From IMG/VR virus record IMGVR_UViG_3300037264_000792, positions 1-25,094 of that record: a DNA stretch of 25,094 nucleotides; one strand, 5' to 3'. Numbering within the stretch: the stretch's first letter is position 1; each line of letters opens with the position of its first letter. This stretch comes from a virus. A model generated the notes under the pieces. It did no database searches. It was not told the DNA's origin and was given only the letters and a program-made list of their open reading frames with translations. Below are positions 19,503-25,094 of the stretch, piece by piece. Made by a program: the position numbers and the translations under genes.

Positions 19503-22500
19503 ATGCCACAGGCTATAGGGTTCGTACTGGCCGGCGGCGGATTCGCGGGCGGCGCGGCGGCGTTAGGGTACACGGCAGCGGCCGGCATTGGATCAGTCAT
19601 TGCCTATCAGGCTATCACGTTGGCCGTGCTAACGGTAGTCAACCGTAAGCTCGCAGATCGTAAGAAGCTGCCTGACAACGGTGCTACGCCGAGAGAGGTG
19701 ACTGTCCGGGCTACTGACGCCTACGAATCTTTCGTGTATGGCAGGGCGATGATTGGCGGTCTGACGGTCTACAACAATACCATCACGGTGTCCGCCAGCG
19801 CTCCGAATAACACGATGGTTCACGTGGTTAAGTGGGCGAGTCATCCGGTGAACTGCCTACAGTTATTCAGGCTCGATGATAGGACGCTCGATCCATCGGT
19901 GGACTCTGTTCAGTGGAACCCCGTGACCTACGTTGGCTCCGGGCTGGTACAAACTGGCGCGTTTCGCGGGTACAACCCTGATGGCTCGCAGAGCACGGCC
20001 GAGTCGCCGACGCGGATGCGGTGGTATGACGGCAAACAGACCAGTGCAGACTTCTTTCTTAATCTCTACTCAGCGGACTGGCCGCTGACGGCCATCGGCA
20101 GAGATCGAACCTATGGTGTGATGGAGATAAAACAGATATCCGATGGAGGCGTCACTGACCAGGTCTACCAGCGCGGCTTCCCTAGCAACATCCAAGCTTA
20201 CATCCACGGCAAGAGCGTGTATGACCAGCGTCGGAGCTCCCTGAACGGCGACCCGACGTTCCTGAACACGTCTAGCTTCTGGAGCACCGGAGACAGTTCC
20301 AATGCGCTGTCATATCCACCGACGTCATGGACCATCATTGAGGGCGTAGGCGGTACGACCGATCGCGCATTGCAGGCAAAGGTCGAGAGCCGCGCTGGAA
20401 ACTGGGCGCAACTGGCGGCGTCAGAGCCGATGCGCTGCAATCCGTCGAGCCTGTACCGATGGCACATGAGGGCGCGCAGGCCGATCGGTCTCGGTCGCGT
20501 GTACCGGGCCGGCATGGCCTTTTGGACCGAGGAGGGGCTGCTGATCAATGACGGTGCCAGCACCTACCACTACTTCATGGTGGACCAGGACATCTCATCG
20601 TTGTGGACTGACTTTCACTTCACGGCCGGATCCGGCGGTACCAAGGCCGTGCCGACGTCTGGCAGGTGGGTCCGTCCGTTCATCCTGGGCGTCAACTCGC
20701 AGGTCGGGAGTCCGTCCAGCGGGACCATACTTCAGATCCAGGAACTGCGGATGTGGAACGAGTGGGGCTCCCGGCACCTGATCGACGTCGCCTCTACCTG
20801 GGAGTACAGCGTCAATCCGGCGAACTGCGCCGCCGACTTTCTGCGCAATGAGCAGTTCGGCTTCGGTCGGGAGTCGAGGCTGCCGGTCAACGCCAGCCGA
20901 TACGCTCGCAACTCTGATCCGTGCTGGCGGCGCAGAGATACGATGACCAGCGGCCTGTACTGGCGTGCGGGAGGGCAGGGCGGTGCCGCCTATGAGTCCG
21001 GCAACAACACCGCGCTGACGAACGCCGGGATGTGCTCGCTCACTTCGATCACCGGAGCTCCAATCGGCACTAGGGTGATCGTCATGCCGACCAGTGACAC
21101 GTCCCTGATGCCGGGAGGCTTCGGCGGGTACGCGGCCAGCGAGATATTCCCTGTAGACCACGAGGGCAACTACGTCGTGTCCTTTCATGGAAGATCAGAT
21201 GGCGGTCCGAGGACGTGCTTCGCCGGTCTCTACTGGCTCACTGATAGCTACACCGTACCGTCAGGCAACCCTGGTATTGCAGTCCTGCCAGCAGCGCTGA
21301 CGACGAACTGGTCAAACTACGTGGCCCTAATAGGAAGCGGTACGGGAAATGTTATTCCCGCGTCTGCACACAACGCCTGCATCCTGGTCTCTGCTCCGAA
21401 CAGTCAGGGCGCGAACGGTGCTACGACGTTCTGGTTCCAGGAGTTTCAAATACATCCCGGTACGCAGATCAGGAAGTACGTCGAACCGTGGGAGCAAATC
21501 ATGTGGGCGTCCGTCTGCTCGGCGGCCTCGTACTGCTCTGAGCAGGTGCAAACGCCGAGCGGCACGCAGGTCAGGTTCGAGTGCAACGGCCAAGGGCACA
21601 CGGGGCGCAGCTACCGAGAGAATCTGAAGGACATACTCGGTTCGGGGAACCTGCGCGTGACCTACGGTCAGTCTGGTTGGATGATCTTCGGTGGTTGGCA
21701 GGAGCCGAGCATCACGCTCAACCAGGCCGACCTCATCGGTCCGCTGGAGGTGCGCGGCGCGGCCGAGACCAGGGATCGATACAACACCGTGCGCGGTACG
21801 TTCTTTGACCGCCACCAGGACGGGAAGCAGGTCCCATCGGCGACGGTAACGGCCGCGGAGTACCGCGCGCGTGACAACAGTATGCAGCTGTTCGAGGACA
21901 TCGACCTATCGTTCACGGATGACTGGTTCGGGGCTCAGCGAGTCCAGTTCGGGCTGCTAGAGCAAGGCGATAATCAGATGATCGTGCGTGCGCCCGTCGG
22001 TTACGCTGGGCTCGGGCTCCAGGCAGGCCGCCATGTCGCGCTGCGAGCCCAGCCGATGAGCTGGGTGCCGAAGAACTTCTTGATGACGGAGCTGACCTAC
22101 GACGTTCGCCGTGGGGTCATGGCCGTGCTGCGTGAGGACTTCGCGACCAGCTACACGGACCCGACCAGCGCGGAGTACGTACCGCACAGCGGAGGATCAG
22201 TGACCAGCTACGCACCGCACGTTCCTCAGGTCAGCAGCGTGGTCCTAGCATACCTGGGCAGAGACGGCGTTCGCCTGACATGGGTCAATCCTGCCAACAG
22301 ATCATTTGAGTGGATAGACGTTCATCGTCGCGTGGGCACTACCAACGCCTTCAGCGGGTCCGCGCTGTGGAAGACGACGCGCAACGCCGAGCTGGCCGAT
22401 CCTTCCCCGTTCAGCGCCACGGCCGCGGTCACCGCCTACTACTGGTTCCAGACCAGGGATTTCGCCGGCAACATCAGCAGCGTGTATCCGGGGCTGGCCT

Positions 22501-24005
22501 CCAGTTTCTACCCTGGCCCATCGGCTGGATCTCCGCCGGCCGTCCCACAGGTCTCCAGCGTCACAATACTGTCGCGGCCGGACGCGGTCAGTCTGCGTTG
22601 GATCAACACGTCTGACAACCGGCTGTTCGAGTGGGTGGACGTCTATCGCCGCGCCACGACCAACGCCTTCAGTGGGTCGTCCCTCGTCCACTCCACACGC
22701 GGCGACGAGCACCTGGACCAGCTGGGGATCGGCGATAACTTCTACACGCACTACTACTGGCTCGTCACGCGCGACCACCTCGGCAATCAGAGTGCGCCGT
22801 ACCCCGGGCTCACATCTAGCTTCTCCGCGACACCGGTCGTCCCAGTGGCCAAGGATCCAGAGTACGTGTTTCTGGAGGAGTTCAACTACCAAACCCTGGA
22901 GCAGTTCGAGGCAGCGTGGATGAAGGTTGACGCCCCGTACGCGGCCGGCATCACGTTCCCCGAAAGCGGCATCCTGGGCGGGAAGGTCCTGCGGGCCAGC
23001 AGCGCGGAGGCCTGGTACACGTCCCGCATCAGGATCCCGTACGACCCGGAGGCTCTGTACCGGATGTCCGCCCGCGCTCGAATGACGACGAGTGGAGATC
23101 CTAGGCATAGGTACTTCGGCTTAACCGGCTACAGAGCAAACGGAATTAATCCAATTGACGTGGATAGCACTGAAGGAGCTGGAAATCAACACTACTTCGT
23201 CGTATCCGGGCACATACCCACCTCCCTCGACATCTGGGATGAGCACATCGGTCATGTGTCCGGGCACATGCCGTGGCCGAGGAGCGGATCGGTCTATCAG
23301 AACATAACAAAAGATCCGAAGCAGGCGGCGAGGATGCACGACCTGACGCGCTACGTGTCGCCGCTGTTCGTGCTGAACTACGACAACGGCACTACGGCTG
23401 CGCAGGAGATAGACTACATCAAGGTGGAGAAGGTGCCTCGGACTGGGCTCGTCTATGATCCGTACGTCAAGAACGGCAGCAATTGGGTCGGTGGTCACGC
23501 CTATAATAATACGACTAGCTATGACTTCATAAACGGTTACACTCCTAATTCTCTGGCCGGATACACTAAGGAGAGTGTATCTGGCAAATACGGAGTTGCG
23601 AACTTCACCGTTAGAAGTTACTTCACTGGCGACTTCTACTATGCGTTTTATGAAAAGCTCCGTACGAACTTCCACGCCGAGTTTGCGGAAGTCGGTTGTA
23701 TGACATTTAGCATGACGGCTGATGTGTACGTTAGTAGTTCCATTGCTACTAGCTACGGAGTCGTCCCTACAATTTTTGCCGTGACCAAGAACGGATCACT
23801 GGCTGCTCAAGGTCTAAGTCTGCTAGGGACGTACATCGTAACCAGTAAGTGGCAGGGCATTGTTGAACGAGTGACGTTTTCGAACTCCGCCATTAATACA
23901 ACATCTTATCCAGGTCCGTACTACATGGTGCCCGGCATCGCACTCAATAATCGTGACGCCTATGGTAGTTACGCTCTGGCCTCCATGAGAGTCTATCAAA
24001 CATAA
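19503..24005 (+). CDS. J-like host-specificity/tail tip protein with carbohydrate-binding-like and FnIII domains
   Basis: 1500 residues from ATG 19503, which has GAGGAGG at 19491-19497; an in-frame ATG at 19455 lies inside the previous gene. The N-terminus is hydrophobic (FVLAGGGFAGGAAALGYTAA). J-type hub sequence follows, including ATDAYESFVYGRAMIGG and, later, LKDILGSGNLRVTYGQSGWM and EVRGAAETRDRYNTVRGTFF. Two inserts (about residues 250-425 and 480-660) look like carbohydrate-binding jelly rolls that interrupt this hub. Two FnIII-like repeats follow (about 900-1000 and 1010-1110), each with a TNAFSGS block and a YYWxxTRDxxGN strand. Two more jelly-roll-like segments end the protein. It likely forms the tail tip and binds host surface glycans. 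The last part is markedly AT-richer, consistent with a swapped receptor-binding tip. Confidence 0.8.
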   Translation: MPQAIGFVLAGGGFAGGAAALGYTAAAGIGSVIAYQAITLAVLTVVNRKLADRKKLPDNGATPREVTVRATDAYESFVYGRAMIGGLTVYNNTITVSASAPNNTMVHVVKWASHPVNCLQLFRLDDRTLDPSVDSVQWNPVTYVGSGLVQTGAFRGYNPDGSQSTAESPTRMRWYDGKQTSADFFLNLYSADWPLTAIGRDRTYGVMEIKQISDGGVTDQVYQRGFPSNIQAYIHGKSVYDQRRSSLNGDPTFLNTSSFWSTGDSSNALSYPPTSWTIIEGVGGTTDRALQAKVESRAGNWAQLAASEPMRCNPSSLYRWHMRARRPIGLGRVYRAGMAFWTEEGLLINDGASTYHYFMVDQDISSLWTDFHFTAGSGGTKAVPTSGRWVRPFILGVNSQVGSPSSGTILQIQELRMWNEWGSRHLIDVASTWEYSVNPANCAADFLRNEQFGFGRESRLPVNASRYARNSDPCWRRRDTMTSGLYWRAGGQGGAAYESGNNTALTNAGMCSLTSITGAPIGTRVIVMPTSDTSLMPGGFGGYAASEIFPVDHEGNYVVSFHGRSDGGPRTCFAGLYWLTDSYTVPSGNPGIAVLPAALTTNWSNYVALIGSGTGNVIPASAHNACILVSAPNSQGANGATTFWFQEFQIHPGTQIRKYVEPWEQIMWASVCSAASYCSEQVQTPSGTQVRFECNGQGHTGRSYRENLKDILGSGNLRVTYGQSGWMIFGGWQEPSITLNQADLIGPLEVRGAAETRDRYNTVRGTFFDRHQDGKQVPSATVTAAEYRARDNSMQLFEDIDLSFTDDWFGAQRVQFGLLEQGDNQMIVRAPVGYAGLGLQAGRHVALRAQPMSWVPKNFLMTELTYDVRRGVMAVLREDFATSYTDPTSAEYVPHSGGSVTSYAPHVPQVSSVVLAYLGRDGVRLTWVNPANRSFEWIDVHRRVGTTNAFSGSALWKTTRNAELADPSPFSATAAVTAYYWFQTRDFAGNISSVYPGLASSFYPGPSAGSPPAVPQVSSVTILSRPDAVSLRWINTSDNRLFEWVDVYRRATTNAFSGSSLVHSTRGDEHLDQLGIGDNFYTHYYWLVTRDHLGNQSAPYPGLTSSFSATPVVPVAKDPEYVFLEEFNYQTLEQFEAAWMKVDAPYAAGITFPESGILGGKVLRASSAEAWYTSRIRIPYDPEALYRMSARARMTTSGDPRHRYFGLTGYRANGINPIDVDSTEGAGNQHYFVVSGHIPTSLDIWDEHIGHVSGHMPWPRSGSVYQNITKDPKQAARMHDLTRYVSPLFVLNYDNGTTAAQEIDYIKVEKVPRTGLVYDPYVKNGSNWVGGHAYNNTTSYDFINGYTPNSLAGYTKESVSGKYGVANFTVRSYFTGDFYYAFYEKLRTNFHAEFAEVGCMTFSMTADVYVSSSIATSYGVVPTIFAVTKNGSLAAQGLSLLGTYIVTSKWQGIVERVTFSNSAINTTSYPGPYYMVPGIALNNRDAYGSYALASMRVYQT
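22341..22678 (+). repeat. Duplicated FnIII-like segment in the tail-tip gene
   Basis: The 20 bases at 22341-22360 and 22659-22678 differ at one position, and the encoded domains around them align along their whole length (RRxxTTNAFSGS, YYWxxTRDxxGN, YPG). Retained similarity at DNA level indicates a fairly recent duplication or gene conversion. Confidence 0.65.
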
Positions 24006-24017
24006 GGCAAGCTTAAA

Positions 24018-24662
24018 ATGAAGTTAGATCAAGCCCGGTACTACGACGACCAGTATCGCTCAGGCCAGTACGCCGACCTGTACCGCGAGCATTCACCGGA
24101 GGCGTCGGCGGCGGACGATTGGCACGTCGGGCTCGTGTGCGCCGCCCTGACGCTGAGGCCGGCGCGCGGGCCTGTGCTCGACCTCGGCTCCGGCCGCGGG
24201 TTCTACCTGCGCGCGTGGAGTGACGCCGGGTTCGACGTGCGAGGGCGGGACATCAGCGCGGTGGCGGTCGAGGATTCGCCGTACCGCGACGTCACGGACG
24301 TGGGCGACGCCGCCGACCTGTCGCAGTACGCAGACGACCAGTTCCAGCTCGTGTTCTCGTCCGCGCTGCTGGAGCACATGACCGACGACCAGGTCAGCAA
24401 GCTCGCGCGCGGGGCGCTGCGCGTGGCTCGCTACTCGGTGCACTACATTGCGCACGAGCGCGGCGCGGACCCAGGCCACATCAACATCAAGACGCGGGAC
24501 GAATGGCTGCGGTTCTTCTACAATACTGGGGTGCCGTTCCCGTTCTCGGTGGTGAACCCGCTGTTCGTTACGAGCCCGCTGCTCATACTCTCGCGGGACA
24601 TCCCGATCACGCTTAGCACGTCTATAGCCACGGCAAACAACGCAATGGAGAAGCGCACATGA
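24018..24662 (+). CDS. SAM-dependent methyltransferase (type 11)
   Basis: 214 residues, ATG 24018 with only a weak AAGG upstream. The core has motif I VLDLGSGRGFYLRAW (from about residue 54), the acidic RGRDIS segment, an acidic DVGDAADLSQYADDQFQLVF strand and SSALLEHMTDDQVSKLARGA. This is the Methyltransf_11 fold. It is a different branch from the two LDYGC-type methyltransferases in the window. It ends overlapping the endolysin start as ATGA. Unusually, it separates the tail-tip gene from the endolysin. The acceptor is unknown; virion glycan, lipid or small molecule are all possible. DNA methylation is unlikely, since no DPPY/NPPY-type motif is visible. Confidence 0.82.
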   Translation: MKLDQARYYDDQYRSGQYADLYREHSPEASAADDWHVGLVCAALTLRPARGPVLDLGSGRGFYLRAWSDAGFDVRGRDISAVAVEDSPYRDVTDVGDAADLSQYADDQFQLVFSSALLEHMTDDQVSKLARGALRVARYSVHYIAHERGADPGHINIKTRDEWLRFFYNTGVPFPFSVVNPLFVTSPLLILSRDIPITLSTSIATANNAMEKRT

Positions 24663-25094
24663 ACAGGGTGTTCCTAGCCGCCGGTCACTACCCCGCGTCA
24701 CCGGGCGCGGGGCACGAGGGCTTCTTCGAGCACGATGAGGCCGCGGTGTGGGTTAAGGTGATGGTCAAGGCCAGCCCGGATCTGTTCTCGGAGGTTCCGA
24801 CCGGCGATCTGAAGAGCAAGACGAAGTGGGTAAACACACGCTGCCAGGACGGCGACGTGGCGGTCGAGCTGCACTTCAACAGTGCGGTCGATGCGGATGG
24901 GAAGCACGTTGGATCTGGATCAGTCACGCTCTACATGCCGGGGAGCGCGAAGGGGAAGGAGCTCGCCGTCGCGTGCCAGCGGGCGCTGTCCAGCGTCTAT
25001 CCCCCGGACCGCGGCGTTGTCGAGGGCTGGTACCGCGGCGACCAGTCCAAGGGCGCGTACTACTTCCTGGAGCGCACGACGTGTCCGGCCGTCA
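24659..25094 (+). CDS. N-acetylmuramoyl-L-alanine amidase endolysin (Amidase_3-like), 3' end outside window
   Basis: The first 145 residues are visible, and the frame is open to the right edge. ATG 24659 overlaps the previous stop. The Amidase_3 zinc site is recognisable: AAGHYPASPGAGHEG with H10, the GFFEHDEAAVWV helix with E24, and VAVELHFNSA with H72, followed by GSGSVTLYMPGSAKGKELAV, which matches the Gly-rich strand and helix after the second His. The expected catalytic Glu near the C-terminus would lie beyond the window or just at its end (YYFLERTTCPAV). There is no signal peptide, so export would need a holin or pinholin not seen here. It would cleave the amide bond between muramic acid and the stem peptide during lysis. 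Confidence 0.85.
   Translation, partial: MNRVFLAAGHYPASPGAGHEGFFEHDEAAVWVKVMVKASPDLFSEVPTGDLKSKTKWVNTRCQDGDVAVELHFNSAVDADGKHVGSGSVTLYMPGSAKGKELAVACQRALSSVYPPDRGVVEGWYRGDQSKGAYYFLERTTCPAV

Noticed and set aside
24018-24662. Possible DNA methyltransferase for restriction evasion
   Set aside because: No DPPY/NPPY or cytosine-methylase PCQ motif is visible; the pattern is that of a small-molecule type 11 enzyme.

Overview
This window is a stretch of the late (virion morphogenesis) region of a tailed dsDNA bacteriophage or prophage. Every supported gene lies on the + strand. Genes are packed end to end, often with 4-base ATGA/GTGA start-stop overlaps, and no intergenic space exceeds about 150 bases. 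The DNA is GC-rich with GC-rich third codon positions. The order protease/scaffold, decoration protein, major capsid, head-tail connectors, tail tube, frameshifted tail-assembly chaperone, tape measure, minor tail proteins, NlpC/P60-like protein and J-like host-specificity protein indicates a siphovirus with a long non-contractile tail. The Mu-gpI-like, Mu-gp36-like and Mu-gpG-like heads and connectors, plus a lambda-like tail tip, suggest a Gram-negative, probably proteobacterial, host. This host call is an inference. Terminase and portal genes are not in the window and would be expected upstream.

Layout. Bases 1-1626 hold a partial membrane/coiled-coil protein, a SAM methyltransferase and a small Gly-rich protein. 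Bases 1623-4227 are the head module: Mu-I-like protease with an in-frame nested scaffold start, a capsid cement protein and the major capsid protein. Bases 4228-12516 are an accessory block inserted between the capsid and the head-completion genes. It has two tiny tandem paralogues, a 986-residue GT4-methyltransferase-GT2 fusion, several small unknown proteins, beta-rich virion or fibre-like proteins, a frameshifted gene remnant, and a protein built of about fifteen 20-residue repeats. Bases 12517-15135 hold the connector/tail-completion genes and the tail tube protein. Bases 15167-24005 are the tail module: G and G-T chaperones made by -1 frameshifting, tape measure, two minor tail proteins, a DUF6950-like protein and a 1500-residue J-like tail-tip protein with carbohydrate-binding-like inserts. 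Bases 24018-25094 hold another methyltransferase and the start of a zinc amidase endolysin that runs off the window.

How the genes may work together. The structural genes assemble a siphoviral particle. The unusual part is the set of sugar- and methyl-transferring enzymes placed inside the structural operon: two glycosyltransferase domains and three methyltransferase domains, two of which are clear paralogues. They sit next to beta-rich fibre-like proteins and a Ser/Thr-containing repeat protein. My best candidate for a new system is a phage-encoded virion glycan decoration pathway that builds and methylates sugars on capsid or fibre proteins. The sequence supports the enzyme families and the location. 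The substrate and the link to virion proteins are inference.

No tRNA, rRNA, CRISPR array, insertion sequence, integrase or convincing intrinsic terminator or promoter was seen.
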